Positions 1-9,250 of a stretch of DNA of 64,000 bases are shown piece after piece. This stretch comes from Mucilaginibacter sp. SJ (GTDB lineage Bacteria; Bacteroidota; Bacteroidia; Sphingobacteriales; Sphingobacteriaceae): assembly GCF_028993635.1 (NCBI RefSeq), contig NZ_CP118631.1:1-64000 (forward strand). The letters run 5' to 3'. The stretch's first letter is position 1; each line of letters opens with the position of its first letter. Position numbers and translations under genes: made by a program. The notes beneath the pieces are model-generated. The model was not told where the DNA came from. It made no database searches and was given only the letters and a program-made list of their open reading frames with translations.

Positions 1-94
1 ACCCGTCATTGCGCGGAACCATCAGGTCAGAACCCCCAAAAAAATATAATAACGTATAAACTATGTTTTAAGGGTGTTGTGCGGGGGGGGGGGC

Positions 95-181
95 GCGTTA
101 AGGATAGCAGCGAAAAGCCCACAGCGCGGGTTGGGTTTGCGGGCGGGAAAGGCGAGGACTTGTAGCGGATAGCCTTAACGC
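95..181. repeat. Dispersed palindromic repeat (REP/MITE-like)
   Basis: The two ends are inverted copies: GCGTTAAGG at 95-103 and CCTTAACGC at 173-181, with similar GC-rich sequence continuing inward imperfectly. It is preceded by a run of eleven G at 83-93. It contains no reading frame. The layout suggests a non-coding interspersed repeat; copies elsewhere in the genome cannot be seen from here. Confidence 0.5.
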
Positions 182-246
182 AGGCAACGCCCATATCACA
201 AAATGGATTTTAAAAATATACTTAATAATCAACAACTTACGATAAT

Positions 247-399
247 GTCATTATAAGGTACGAAGACAACCGACCGAAGGGAGCTCATTAATACCTATAA
301 AAAACAAATTATAATTATTAATAATCCCAACTTTACAAGCGGCTATGTAAGTGCCCCTGCAGAGTTCGCGATTGCTTCGTCGTTCCTCCTCGCAATGAC
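247..399. repeat. Composite inverted repeat with GTCATTGCGAGG-type ends
   Basis: The right end (368-399) reads, on the minus strand, GTCATTGCGAGGAGGAACGA followed by CGAAGCAAT. The left end (247-269) is a degenerate copy, GTCATTATAAGGTACGAAG. The same core recurs at 16199, 16299 and 26042, so this is a dispersed family. The whole 1-482 stretch holds only such repeats and no gene. Confidence 0.5.
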
Positions 400-482
400 G
401 ATTTTCCAAAAGCTATAGCAAAAAAATAAGGGATAAACATTTAAGCTTATCCCTTACCATATAATAAAGATTGCTTATATCG

Positions 483-1328
483 TTAATCGGCCATCATTTT
501 AATAAACGAAGCTAATTTTTCTTTCATTTCTCTTCTGTCGACAATGAAATCAAGGAAACCGTGCTCCTGCACAAACTCGGCAGTCTGGAAACCTTTAGGA
601 AGATCTTTTTTAATGGTTTCTTTAATTACCCTTGGCCCTGCAAAGCCTATCAGCGCGCCCGGTTCGGCAATGTTGATATCGCCTAACATAGCGTATGATG
701 CTGTTACGCCACCGGTGGTTGGATCGGTAAGTAAAGATATATAAGGGATTTTTGCCTGTGAAAGCAACGCAAGCTTAGCCGATGTTTTAGCCATTTGCAT
801 CAGTGAAAATGCCGCTTCCATCATGCGCGCACCACCCGATTTTGAAATCATCAGGAACGGAACTTTATGTTGGATACAGTAATCAATAGAGCGGGCTATC
901 TTTTCACCAACTACTGATCCCATTGACCCCCCAATAAAGTTAAAGTCCATACAGGCGATAACCAGGTCCTGACCGTCAATTTTACCGGCACCTGCCCTTA
1001 TTGCATCTTTTAAACCTGTTTTGTGCTGAGTTTCCTTAAGCCGGTCGGTATATTTTTTGGTGTCTTCAAAGTGAAGCGGATCACCGGATGTAAGCTCAGG
1101 AAAAAGTTCTGTAAACTCGTTATTATCAAATAGTACCGAAAAATATTCTTTTGAACCTATGCGCAGGTGGAAGCCACAGTAATGGCACACATATTGATTT
1201 TCTACCTGTTCTGAATAGTGTAAAGGTTTCTTACAATTAGGGCATTTATTCCAGATGCCATCGGGGGCTTCCTTCTTTTCCTCAGTAGTCGTAATTATCC
1301 CTTTCAACTCTCGTTTAAACCATGCCAT
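483..1328 (-). CDS. accD: Acetyl-CoA carboxylase carboxyltransferase subunit beta
   Basis: AccD is the beta half of the carboxyltransferase, which with AccA moves the carboxyl group from biotin carrier protein to acetyl-CoA, giving malonyl-CoA for fatty acid synthesis in the cytoplasm. A four-cysteine zinc ribbon (CPNC then CHYC, about residues 29-53) precedes a crotonase-like carboxyltransferase core with [11 protein letters not shown] and SGGARMMEA and a [11 protein letters not shown] loop. The ATG at 1328, giving [10 protein letters not shown], was chosen over an upstream TTG at 1367 because AccD proteins begin at this point. At 281 residues it is full length. It stands alone here; no accA is adjacent. 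Confidence 0.95.
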   Translation of the reverse strand: MAWFKRELKGIITTTEEKKEAPDGIWNKCPNCKKPLHYSEQVENQYVCHYCGFHLRIGSKEYFSVLFDNNEFTELFPELTSGDPLHFEDTKKYTDRLKETQHKTGLKDAIRAGAGKIDGQDLVIACMDFNFIGGSMGSVVGEKIARSIDYCIQHKVPFLMISKSGGARMMEAAFSLMQMAKTSAKLALLSQAKIPYISLLTDPTTGGVTASYAMLGDINIAEPGALIGFAGPRVIKETIKKDLPKGFQTAEFVQEHGFLDFIVDRREMKEKLASFIKMMAD

Positions 1329-1597
1329 ATCTGTGTCTAACTCTTTCAATTGGGTACAAAGAAACAAAAAATATTAAACATGTGGTGCCGGTATATAAAA
1401 AGTTATAGGGGGCAAATTGTTTGCTTGAAAGTTTAATTACTTATTTAATGCTATTTTTGTAATAAAAGGATCGGATTGTTAATTAATTATATCATATTTT
1501 TAAATTAACCCTATTTTTACTACCGTTTTAATATACTTTTAAGATTGCTTATCCGAATTCAATAAATTTTATAACTTCGAGCCCCAAATAAACGCTA

Positions 1598-2677
1598 ATG
1601 GATTTAAAAAATTATAGAGGTGTTCTGCACGGCGATCAGGTGCAGGAACTATTTGAAGCAGCAAAAAAGCACCAGTTTGCTTTACCGGCAGTAAACGTTA
1701 TTGGTACTAATACTATCAATGCAGTTATGGAAACAGCTAAAGCTGTTAACTCTCCGGTTATTATTCAGCTGTCAAATGGCGGTGCACAGTTTTACGCCGG
1801 CAAATCATTGGATAATTCAAAACTTCAGGCCTGTATTTTAGGTGGTGTATCTGCTGCAAAGCATGTTCACCTGTTGGCTGAGCATTACGGCGTTGCGGTT
1901 ATCCTGCATACAGACCATGCTGCCAAGAAATTGTTACCGTGGATTGATGGCCTCCTGGATCATGGCGAGAAATTTTTTGCCGAAACAGGCAAGCCTCTAT
2001 TTTCATCGCACATGCTCGACCTTTCAGAAGAGCCTATTGAAGAGAATATCGAAATTTCGGCTAAATATCTCGAGCGTATGGCCAAAATGGGCATGACCCT
2101 TGAAATTGAGTTGGGTGTAACCGGCGGTGAAGAAGATGGTGTCGACAATTCTGATGTTGACAGCTCTCGTTTATATACCCAGCCAGAAGAGGTTTCTTAT
2201 TCATATGAGCACCTTTTAAAAGTAAGCCCCCGTTTTACTGTAGCTGCTGCTTTTGGTAACGTTCATGGTGTGTACAAACCGGGTAATGTTAAGTTACAGC
2301 CGGTTATCCTGCATAACTCACAAGAGTATGTTAAACAAAAATTTGGTTTAACTGCCGAAAAACCGATCAACTTTGTATTTCACGGTGGTTCTGGTTCAAG
2401 CCAGGAAGAGATCCGCGAAGCTATTTCATACGGTGCTATCAAAATGAACATTGATACCGACATGCAGTGGGCTTATTGGGAAGGCATTAAAGATTACTAC
2501 AAATCAAAAGAAGGATACTTGCAAAGCCAGATCGGTAGCCCGGATGGTGAGGATTCTCCAAACAAAAAATATTATGACCCACGCGTTTGGTTACGCAAAG
2601 GCGAAGAAAACTTTGTAAAAAGGCTTTCTGTTGCTTTTGAAGATCTTAACTGTATCGACGTTTACAGTAAATTATAA
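1598..2677 (+). CDS. fbaA: Class II fructose-bisphosphate aldolase
   Basis: This zinc-dependent aldolase interconverts fructose 1,6-bisphosphate with glyceraldehyde 3-phosphate and dihydroxyacetone phosphate in glycolysis and gluconeogenesis. The 359-residue product is of the FbaA class: it has the zinc-ligand motif HTDHAAKK, a second conserved block NVHGVYKPGNVKL, and the phosphate-binding FHGGSGSSQEEI loop. It is transcribed away from accD and followed by a strong hairpin terminator, so it is probably a single-gene unit. No anomalies in length or motifs were seen. Confidence 0.96.
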   Translation: MDLKNYRGVLHGDQVQELFEAAKKHQFALPAVNVIGTNTINAVMETAKAVNSPVIIQLSNGGAQFYAGKSLDNSKLQACILGGVSAAKHVHLLAEHYGVAVILHTDHAAKKLLPWIDGLLDHGEKFFAETGKPLFSSHMLDLSEEPIEENIEISAKYLERMAKMGMTLEIELGVTGGEEDGVDNSDVDSSRLYTQPEEVSYSYEHLLKVSPRFTVAAAFGNVHGVYKPGNVKLQPVILHNSQEYVKQKFGLTAEKPINFVFHGGSGSSQEEIREAISYGAIKMNIDTDMQWAYWEGIKDYYKSKEGYLQSQIGSPDGEDSPNKKYYDPRVWLRKGEENFVKRLSVAFEDLNCIDVYSKL

Positions 2678-2692
2678 TATTCATCAGAAATT

Positions 2693-2735
2693 AACAAAGC
2701 GCTTGTACATTTGTTGTACAGGCGCTTTGTTGTTT
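2693..2735 (+). terminator. Hairpin terminator after fbaA
   Basis: The arms AACAAAGCGC and GCGCTTTGTT pair, with further TGTAC/GTACA pairing inside, and the stem runs straight into GTTT. It starts 15 bases after the aldolase stop. Confidence 0.8.
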
Positions 2736-2778
2736 ACAGGCAGCGGGCGATTCCATTAAAAAAGCTAAAGTCTGCTAT

Positions 2779-3297
2779 ATGGTTAAAATTCATAACAAAA
2801 GAAAGAATTTATTTGAGCGTTTTGCCAACTGGGCTACTATAGCTACGGGTAGCTCGGGCGCATTTATTACGGCTTTTGGTATCATCATTGTTTGGGGGAT
2901 AACCGGACCATTATTCCATTATTCAGATACCTGGCAGCTGGTTATCAATACAGGTACTACCGTGGTTACTTTTCTGATGGTTTTTTTAATACAGAAATCA
3001 CAAAATAAAGACTCGAAGGCTATACATTTGAAACTGAATGAGCTGCTTGCCTCGCACCAGGGGGCAAGCAACCGGATGGTTGATATTGAGGATATTACCG
3101 AAAAAGAGCTCGATCAGTTGCATAAATTTTATGTGGAACTGGCCGGACTTGCCGAGGAGGAAGACGATATCACCTGTACACACTCTATTGATGCCGCAAG
3201 GGAAAACCACACCACAAAACTCAATCATTTCAAAACAAAACCGCATTACATCAATGCACGCAAAAACCATAGTAAAAAAAGTAACGGAGCAAGCTGA
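2779..3297 (+). CDS. Low-affinity iron permease family membrane protein
   Basis: The 172-residue product matches the small family often annotated as low-affinity iron permease (the Fet4-like half-length bacterial form). Two hydrophobic segments are visible at about residues 22-45 and 52-72, the second ending VFLIQKSQNKDSKAIHLKL, followed by a charged cytoplasmic tail with an EEEDD stretch and a basic C-terminus. The family name is historic, and metal transport by bacterial members is not established. Its last 44 bases overlap the start of the following acetyltransferase gene in another frame, suggesting coupled translation. Confidence 0.7.
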   Translation: MVKIHNKRKNLFERFANWATIATGSSGAFITAFGIIIVWGITGPLFHYSDTWQLVINTGTTVVTFLMVFLIQKSQNKDSKAIHLKLNELLASHQGASNRMVDIEDITEKELDQLHKFYVELAGLAEEEDDITCTHSIDAARENHTTKLNHFKTKPHYINARKNHSKKSNGAS

Positions 3298-3679
3298 TCT
3301 TGATATCGTACATGCCATAAGGCACGAAGTGTTTGTTGTTGAACAAAATTGCCCGCCCGAGCTGGAATATGAACATGAGGATGTATCCCATCATTTTTTA
3401 GCTACTGCGGATGGGGAGCCGGCCGGTGCCTGCCGCTGGCGTAAAACCGAAAATGGTTATAAGCTTGAACGGTTTGCCGTACTGAAAATGTTCAGGGGAT
3501 ATGGTATAGGAGGTGAGCTGGTGAAAGCTGTGTTGGCCGATTTGCCGGCCGATGCGGATTATGTTTATCTTAATTCGCAAACCCACGCGGTGCCTTTTTA
3601 TGAAAAACTGGGTTTTGAAGCATTAGGGCTGGAGTTTGAAGAAGCCGGGATCAAACATTATAAAATGGTTAAGAAGTAG
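3254..3679 (+). CDS. GNAT family N-acetyltransferase
   Basis: The 141-residue protein has the GNAT fold signature: an N-terminal HEVFVVEQNCP segment, the acetyl-CoA loop in ERFAVLKMFRGYGIGGELV (R/Q-x-x-G-x-G/A type), and the C-terminal HAVPFYEKLGF block. It resembles the ElaA/YjcF-like subgroup. The ATG at 3254 (MHAKTIVKK) was chosen because homologous sequence begins there; the open frame extends upstream only through the preceding gene. The substrate is unknown. It overlaps the upstream membrane-protein gene by 44 bases and converges on the TfoX-like gene. Confidence 0.85.
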   Translation: MHAKTIVKKVTEQADLDIVHAIRHEVFVVEQNCPPELEYEHEDVSHHFLATADGEPAGACRWRKTENGYKLERFAVLKMFRGYGIGGELVKAVLADLPADADYVYLNSQTHAVPFYEKLGFEALGLEFEEAGIKHYKMVKK

Positions 3680-3694
3680 TTGTTGTGAATGATG

Positions 3695-4045
3695 CTACTT
3701 CTTATTCTTTTTCTTTTTGGATGATTCTGCCAGCGGATTAAATTCAAGGCACAGGTTAATCCAGTAATTGAGCTGGGCGGTGGTTTGCAGGTTGAAATCT
3801 TCAACATAAACATAGCCTTTCATTACCCTTTCGCCGCTTACCATTTGATTGCAGTTCCCCTTCTCAAGCTCAACAGATGCTTGTTGTTCACCAATGCGGC
3901 ACAAGATGCTATTATCGCGCACGCAAACACATAACTTATCATCTACCATAAAACAAACTCCCTGGAACATTTTCTTTTCTTCCACTGCCGGAAGGTCCAT
4001 TAATGCTTCGCGAATACGATCAGCCATTTGTTCGTTATATGCCAT
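3695..4045 (-). CDS. TfoX N-terminal domain family protein
   Basis: The 116-residue protein is a stand-alone TfoX N-terminal domain, recognisable by the pattern VEEKKMFQGVCFMVDDKLCV and the following GYVYVE segment. In Proteobacteria the full TfoX regulates competence, but stand-alone domain proteins in Bacteroidota have no established function. The C-terminus is lysine-rich (SSKKKKNKK), which may bind nucleic acid. It converges on the GNAT gene with 15 bases between the stops, and no terminator is evident between them. Confidence 0.8.
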   Translation of the reverse strand: MAYNEQMADRIREALMDLPAVEEKKMFQGVCFMVDDKLCVCVRDNSILCRIGEQQASVELEKGNCNQMVSGERVMKGYVYVEDFNLQTTAQLNYWINLCLEFNPLAESSKKKKNKK

Positions 4046-4130
4046 AAGGGTTTATATTTTTTTACGCAGAGGCGCTGAGACAGGCAACGAAAATCCGGTG
4101 CCTTAGCACCTTGGTGAAATAAAATTACAA

Positions 4131-5117
4131 TTAATTCTTATCAACAAATTTGTAATTAGCCTCGTTATACCTGTCGCCGGTATTCGGATATTTAGCTAAA
4201 AGGGCTTCGATATCCTGTAAATCAGCGGTGGTAAGTTTCACATCAACCGAACCTGCGTTATCCAGCAGGTATTTTCTTCTCTTTGTTCCGGGAATAGGAA
4301 TAATGTTATCGCCTTGCGCCAGCACCCAGGCAAGCGCCAACTGGGCAGGTGTGCAATTTTCTTGAGCCGCAAGTTGTGCAAACTCGTGCGCCAGGCCCAT
4401 ATTATTTTCAGCATTGGCACTTTGATACCGGGGCAGGCTTTTCCTGAAATCGTTATCGGCCAGTTTGGTTACATCCAACGCGTTTGTTACCAAACCACGC
4501 ACCAGCGGACTGAATGGTACAAATGAAATCCCAAGCTCTTTGCAAACAGGCAAGATCTCAGCCTCAACGTCGCGTGTTAGTAATGAATATTCACTTTGCA
4601 AGGCACTGATTGGATGCACCGCATGCGCACGACGGACAGAGTTTGCCGAAGCTTCAGACAGGCCCAGGTATTTTACCTTACCTTCTTTTACCAGGTCGGC
4701 CATGGCGCCAACCATGTCCTCAACGGGCACATTTGGGTCAATGCGGTGGGCGTAATACAAGTCAATCACATCCGTTTTTAAGCGTTTTAAACTTTGTTCA
4801 ACCGCGGTTTTAAGATAAGCCGGCGAACCGTCAAACTCGGTCAACCTGCCATCCGTGCCTGCCCTGAAACCAAATTTGGTAGCAATAAAGATCTTATCAC
4901 GATTGGGTACCAATACCTTTGATACCAGTTCTTCATTGCGGCCATTGGCATAAACATCGGCCGTATCCCAAAAGTTGATGCCTATTTCTATTGATTTTTC
5001 AAGCGTTGCTATCGATTCATCGTCATCCGGCTGACCGTAAGCATGGTTCATGCCCATACATCCCAGTCCAATGGCCGAAAGTTCAACTCCGGTGTTTCCT
5101 AATTTTCTGTATTTCAT
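4131..5117 (-). CDS. Aldo/keto reductase
   Basis: A 328-residue NADPH-dependent oxidoreductase with a TIM barrel, of the IolS/YajO-like branch. The AKR catalytic tetrad is visible: Asp and Tyr in [12 protein letters not shown], Lys in IATKFGF, and His in DLYYAHRID. The cofactor phosphate region near the C-terminus reads [14 protein letters not shown]. The ATG at 5117 ([10 protein letters not shown]) fits the family start better than the TTG at 5144. It is divergent from the YciI-like gene, with an inverted repeat between the two. The physiological substrate cannot be told from sequence. Confidence 0.93.
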   Translation of the reverse strand: MKYRKLGNTGVELSAIGLGCMGMNHAYGQPDDDESIATLEKSIEIGINFWDTADVYANGRNEELVSKVLVPNRDKIFIATKFGFRAGTDGRLTEFDGSPAYLKTAVEQSLKRLKTDVIDLYYAHRIDPNVPVEDMVGAMADLVKEGKVKYLGLSEASANSVRRAHAVHPISALQSEYSLLTRDVEAEILPVCKELGISFVPFSPLVRGLVTNALDVTKLADNDFRKSLPRYQSANAENNMGLAHEFAQLAAQENCTPAQLALAWVLAQGDNIIPIPGTKRRKYLLDNAGSVDVKLTTADLQDIEALLAKYPNTGDRYNEANYKFVDKN

Positions 5118-5170
5118 AATGTGGTAGTATTGTTGTATTATCAAAGTACGTGAAATAACAAAAGCACATC

Positions 5171-5220
5171 AACCTTAATTTATAAGTATTATGTAAGGTT
5201 ATACATTGCAGATTAAGGTT
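5171..5220. promoter_or_regulatory. Inverted repeat in a divergent promoter region
   Basis: AACCTTAAT (5171-5179) and ATTAAGGTT (5212-5220) are perfect 9-base inverted copies, with a further TAAGGTT between them (5194-5200). They lie between two divergently read genes, where an operator would sit. This is pattern-based only. Confidence 0.3.
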
Positions 5221-5310
5221 TTCTGGTTAATTTGAAAAAAAATCAAGTAGTTGTCCAATTTAACCAAACCCGATCGTCTTTTGGTTTTTAACCATTAAAT
5301 TCAAAAAAAC

Positions 5311-5661
5311 ATGAACGAGTTCTTATTGATTTTCAGAAGAGATGCGGAAGCCACAGCAGCAACGCGGTCGCCCGAGCAAATGCAGACGATGATGAATTAC
5401 TGGCGCGAATGGATTGGCGGGATTGCCGCGCAAAACAAACTTGTTGCCGTAGGCAACAGGTTGGATACCGCCGGCAGCGTAGTAAAACCCGACAATGTGG
5501 TAACAGACGGCCCTTATGTTGAGGTTAAGGAGGCTATAGGCGGTTACAGCATTATCAAAGCAACATCGCTGGAAGAAGCCACGGAGTTATCAAAAGGCTG
5601 CCCCATTCTATCAGTAGGGGGCAGTGTTGAGGTTCGCCCTATCATTCCAATGGAAATTTAA
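5311..5661 (+). CDS. YciI-like (DGPF domain) protein
   Basis: The 116-residue protein carries the YCII/DGPF fold: a FLLIFR strand at the start, then DGPYVEVKEAIGGYSI, where DGPY is the DGPF signature, and a C-terminal VEVRPI strand. Genes of this family are typically found directly beside ECF42-group sigma factors, and that is the arrangement here. The biochemical role is not established; some relatives are dehydrochlorinase-like. A hairpin lies between its stop and the sigma gene. Confidence 0.88.
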   Translation: MNEFLLIFRRDAEATAATRSPEQMQTMMNYWREWIGGIAAQNKLVAVGNRLDTAGSVVKPDNVVTDGPYVEVKEAIGGYSIIKATSLEEATELSKGCPILSVGGSVEVRPIIPMEI

Positions 5662-5671
5662 AATGATTGGC

Positions 5672-5706
5672 AGCAGCCTCCTATACACGGGAGGCTGCTT
5701 GTTTTA
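5672..5706 (+). terminator. Terminator or attenuator between yciI-like and sigma genes
   Basis: A perfect 10-bp stem (AGCAGCCTCC at 5672-5681 with GGAGGCTGCT at 5690-5699) has an 8-base loop and is followed by TGTTTTATT. It lies wholly within the 47-base gap before the sigma-factor ATG at 5709, so it should reduce read-through into the sigma gene. Confidence 0.7.
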
Positions 5707-5708
5707 TT

Positions 5709-6932
5709 ATGCAGCAAGATCAGCTTTTACCACATTTGTTCCGCTCCGAATATCAAAAGATAATCGCGGTATTATGCCATTATTTCGGCTTTGAATATAT
5801 AGAGGCCGTCGAAGATATCGCCAGTGATACTTTCCTCACAGCTGCCGAAACATGGGGAATCAAAGGGTTACCGGATAACCCTAAAGCATGGCTGTATACA
5901 GTGGCCCGCAATAAGGCAACCGATTATGTAAGGCGTGGCTCCAGGTTTAAGCAAAAAATAGCCGAAGGGCTTTCGATAGAGGATAATTACGAGGCAGAGA
6001 TCGATCTTTCTGACCAGAATATTAGTGATAGTCAGCTGCAAATGATGTTTGCTATTTGTCACCCCGTATTGCCTGCCGAGGCGCAGATTGGCCTGGCGTT
6101 ACGCATCCTTTGCGGTTTTGGGATTGATGAAATTGCGGAGGCTTTTTTATCAAATAAAGAAACCATTAATAAACGCCTGTTCAGGGCTAAGGAAAAGCTG
6201 CGGGAACAAAAGGTAAAGATCGTTTTTCCCGCACCGGCTGATACTGTTAACCGGCTGGGCATCGTACTAAAAACTTTGTACCTGCTGTTTAATGAAGGCT
6301 ATTACTCCAGTTGTCAGAGTGCTATATTACGGAAAGATTTGTGTTTAGAAGCCATGCGACTTAACTATCTTCTTATAGAAAATAAGCAAACAAACCTGCC
6401 CGAGGTAAATGCCTTATTATCACTGATGTGTTTTCATGCGTCGAGGTTTGATGCCCGGGTAGATGAACATGGCGAAATGATCCGTTATGATGATCAGGAC
6501 AGAATGCTTTGGAATGATGAACTGATAGTAAAAGGACGATACTACCTAAACCTTGCGTCTAAAGGAAACGACGCCGGTAAATACCATATTGAAGCTGCTA
6601 TAGCCTATTGGCATACCGTTAAAACCGATACTGCCGAAAAGTGGGAAAATATATTAATGCTCTACAATAGGTTACTTATAGCCGCTTATTCTCCTGCGGC
6701 TGCATTGAATCGGGCTTATGCCTTGGCAAAGGTGAAAGGGAAGGAGAAAGCCATTATTGAGGCCGAAAAGTTAAAACTGGATACCAATCACTTATACCAT
6801 GTACTGCTTGGTTACTTGTATACAGGGGTAGATCGTGAAAAGGCAGTATCGCATTTGCAAACTGCCCTGAAACTGGCTAAGACCGCTACAGATAAAAGCA
6901 GAATTATGAAGGATTTAAAGGCTTTATTATGA
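5709..6932 (+). CDS. ECF42-type RNA polymerase sigma factor with TPR-like C-terminal extension
   Basis: The 407-residue protein has sigma region 2 (about residues 5-75, with AWLYTVARNKATDYVRR) and region 4 (about 115-165, with FGIDEIAEAFLSNKETINK). A long C-terminal extension begins with LGIVLKTLYLLFNEGYYSS, the hallmark of the DUF6596/ECF42 group, and continues as TPR-like helices. Established knowledge: ECF42 factors lack a classic anti-sigma factor, the extension controls activity, and DGPF-protein genes are neighbours and targets. The ATG at 5709 was chosen over TTG 5667, which would place the start inside the hairpin. Its signal is unknown. Confidence 0.9.
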   Translation: MQQDQLLPHLFRSEYQKIIAVLCHYFGFEYIEAVEDIASDTFLTAAETWGIKGLPDNPKAWLYTVARNKATDYVRRGSRFKQKIAEGLSIEDNYEAEIDLSDQNISDSQLQMMFAICHPVLPAEAQIGLALRILCGFGIDEIAEAFLSNKETINKRLFRAKEKLREQKVKIVFPAPADTVNRLGIVLKTLYLLFNEGYYSSCQSAILRKDLCLEAMRLNYLLIENKQTNLPEVNALLSLMCFHASRFDARVDEHGEMIRYDDQDRMLWNDELIVKGRYYLNLASKGNDAGKYHIEAAIAYWHTVKTDTAEKWENILMLYNRLLIAAYSPAAALNRAYALAKVKGKEKAIIEAEKLKLDTNHLYHVLLGYLYTGVDREKAVSHLQTALKLAKTATDKSRIMKDLKALL

Positions 6933-6951
6933 GATAAATTGCCGTGTTTAA

Positions 6952-7025
6952 AAAAGCCTCATTGCAAGGCACGAAACAATTCCAACTGCTGATAGGATGG
7001 TTTCATGCCTTGCAATGAGGCTTTT
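6952..7025. terminator. Long hairpin between convergent genes (bidirectional terminator, repeat-derived)
   Basis: A 26-base stem (6952-6977 with 7000-7025) has one mismatch and a 22-base loop. Its outer ends are AAAA and TTTT, so it can act as a terminator on both strands for the sigma gene and the GH3 gene. The inner sequence ATTGCAAGGCACGAAAC resembles the dispersed ATTGCGAGGAACGAAGC repeat, suggesting a domesticated copy. Confidence 0.75.
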
Positions 7026-7061
7026 ATATCTATTTCTATAAAACCGTTTTCTGACAGTGTC

Positions 7062-9239
7062 TTAATCAGCCATCTTAAAATCAGCCACCAACTTTTCATC
7101 GGCTGAGTTGCTTCCCAGTACTAATTTGTAGCTGCCGGGATAAAGCTTCCATTTGTGTGTGGCGAGATCCCATTTTTGTAAATCCTGAACCGGGATTTTT
7201 AATGTAACCGAACCTTCTTTATCCTGCTCCAGGCTAATGCGTTTAAAGCTTTTTAACTCTTTAACCGGCATTCTGTCGATGTTAGGGTATTTGATATAGG
7301 CCTGTACTACTTCATCGCCATTAAATTTACCGGTGTTTTTAACTTTTACTGTTACTGCAAGGGTATCGGCTTTTTTATAGGTGGTTTTTAATTTACTGCC
7401 CAGGGTGTAGGTAAACGACGTATAGCTTAAACCAAACCCAAAAGGATATTGCACCGGACCGGTATAATAGCGGTAAGTGCGGTTTTTCATGTTGTAATCG
7501 CTGTAATCGGGCAAATCGCTCATACCTTTATAAAAAGTAAGCGGCAGGTGGCCCGAAGGCGAAACATCGCCAAAAATAATATCAGCTAATGCATTGCCGC
7601 CCTGTTCGCCGGGGTACCAGGCAAATATAATGGCATCGGCATAAGGCTCGATAGCGGATACATCAACATCGCTGCCTGCGGTTATTACTGCTACAAGGGG
7701 CTTGTTTTTTACGCTTTTGCGCAGTTCTTTAATAAAAGCAATTTCGCTGGCAGGCAGGCTCAGGTTTTTTTTATCGCCGCCGCTTTCAGACAGGAAAGCA
7801 TCGCCTGCTTCGCCCTCTAAAACAGGAGAGAGGCCGATCACTGCAATGGTTGCATCGGCATTGCCGGCTGCCCAGGTACCCCCAAAGTGGGTGGTGTCTT
7901 TATAATCACATCCCAGGTCATATTCAACGCGGGTAGCCTTATCAACCGCTCCGGTAATGCCCTCAACAAAATTGATCACTTTGCTGCTGGTTCCATGATA
8001 ATTAGCTATCATGGCATCGAGCGAGGCCGCGTTTGGCCCAACCACCATAATGCTGGAGTAGCTGCTTTTTTTGAATGGCAAAACATTGTTGTTATTCTTT
8101 AACAATACCATACTTTGCTGGGCCACTTTACGGGCCAAAGCCAAATGCTGCTGATTGTGAACACTGTCGGCACCATAACCATGATAAGGATTAGCGGTCG
8201 GGGCGTCATAAAAGCCCAGTTTAAATTCGGTGCGTAAGATAGCGCTCAGGGCCTGGTCAACATCTTTTTCGGTAAGTAAACCCTGTTTAATAGCTTTGAT
8301 ACCGTCGTTTTGTAAAATGGACGAGCAATCCAGGTCGACGCCGGCCTTGATGGCAGCGGCAGCTACTTCAACCGCAGTTGGCAAGGTTTTGTGGGTAAGG
8401 TATACATCGTCCAGGGCACCACAATCAGTTACTACATGGCCGCTAAAGCCCCATTCTTTTCGCAGGATGTCGGTAAGCAGCATTTTATTGATAGAGTTTG
8501 GTACACCGTTAACGCGATTGTAAGCGCTCATTACCGATTCAACGTGGTTTTTAACGAGTTCGTGAAAAGCATACAGGTAGGTTTCGCGAAGGTCTTTTTC
8601 ATCAACCTTAGCGTCAAATTTATCGCGGGTGGCTTCGGGCCCACTATGTACGGCAAAATGTTTGGCCGTGGCAGATGTTTTCAAGTATTTAGGATCATCG
8701 CCCTGCAAACCTTTAACAAAGGCAGAGCCCATGCGGCCGGTCAGGAAAGGGTCTTCACCATAAGTTTCCTGGCCGCGGCCCCAGCGTGGATCGCGGAAGA
8801 TGTTGATATTAGGTGTCCAAAAGGTGAGCCCCATATATTGCAGATGCCTGTCTTGTGCAATGGCCAGGTTATATTTTGCACGGGCTTCAGTTGATATGGC
8901 CGTTGATACCTGCTTTAACAGATCTTCATTAAATGTAGCCGACATACCGATAGCCTGCGGAAATATGGTTGCTTCACCGGCACGGGCTACACCATGTAAG
9001 GCCTCGTTCCACCAGTTATAGGCCGGGATGCCTAAACGAGGCACGGCCTGGCTGCGGTAGCCTAATAAGGAGATTTTTTCTTCGATGGTTAATTTTGATA
9101 AAAGATCTTTCACACGTGAATCAATCGATTGCGAAGTATCTTTATAAAAAGGGACCTGCGCATTTGCGATAGAAAATTTTAGTAATGCCGCAAGCATTAC
9201 CAAACAACATAGGAGTTTGTGTTTTATGGTGGAAGCCAT
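7062..9239 (-). CDS. Glycoside hydrolase family 3 (beta-xylosidase/beta-glucosidase type)
   Basis: The 725-residue exported exo-beta-glycosidase has a signal peptide (about residues 1-27, ending ANAQ). A GH3 N-terminal TIM barrel carries the motifs YNWWNEALHGVAR and KHFAVHSGPE, and the nucleophile is Asp272 in VVTDCGALDD. The GH3 C-terminal alpha/beta sandwich follows, then a fibronectin III-like domain (about 615-715). The NEALHGV variant is common in beta-xylosidases, but specificity within GH3 cannot be fixed from sequence. It starts 11 bases after the SusC stop, so it is co-transcribed with the transporter, in the position where susD is usually found. Confidence 0.93.
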   Translation of the reverse strand: MASTIKHKLLCCLVMLAALLKFSIANAQVPFYKDTSQSIDSRVKDLLSKLTIEEKISLLGYRSQAVPRLGIPAYNWWNEALHGVARAGEATIFPQAIGMSATFNEDLLKQVSTAISTEARAKYNLAIAQDRHLQYMGLTFWTPNINIFRDPRWGRGQETYGEDPFLTGRMGSAFVKGLQGDDPKYLKTSATAKHFAVHSGPEATRDKFDAKVDEKDLRETYLYAFHELVKNHVESVMSAYNRVNGVPNSINKMLLTDILRKEWGFSGHVVTDCGALDDVYLTHKTLPTAVEVAAAAIKAGVDLDCSSILQNDGIKAIKQGLLTEKDVDQALSAILRTEFKLGFYDAPTANPYHGYGADSVHNQQHLALARKVAQQSMVLLKNNNNVLPFKKSSYSSIMVVGPNAASLDAMIANYHGTSSKVINFVEGITGAVDKATRVEYDLGCDYKDTTHFGGTWAAGNADATIAVIGLSPVLEGEAGDAFLSESGGDKKNLSLPASEIAFIKELRKSVKNKPLVAVITAGSDVDVSAIEPYADAIIFAWYPGEQGGNALADIIFGDVSPSGHLPLTFYKGMSDLPDYSDYNMKNRTYRYYTGPVQYPFGFGLSYTSFTYTLGSKLKTTYKKADTLAVTVKVKNTGKFNGDEVVQAYIKYPNIDRMPVKELKSFKRISLEQDKEGSVTLKIPVQDLQKWDLATHKWKLYPGSYKLVLGSNSADEKLVADFKMAD

Positions 9240-9250
9240 TTTTAGATGAA

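Noticed and set aside
83..93. The run of eleven G as a functional element or phase-variation tract
   Set aside because: It lies outside any gene or promoter and next to a repeat, so a phase-variable role is not supported.
1329..1367. N-terminal extension of accD to a TTG start
   Set aside because: The extra residues are not seen in AccD proteins, and the ATG at 1328 gives the normal [14 protein letters not shown] start.
8391..8894. A 167-codon plus-strand frame opposite the GH3 gene
   Set aside because: The minus strand has all GH3 motifs with a signal peptide. The opposite frame has no domain, and codon structure follows the real gene, so it is a shadow.
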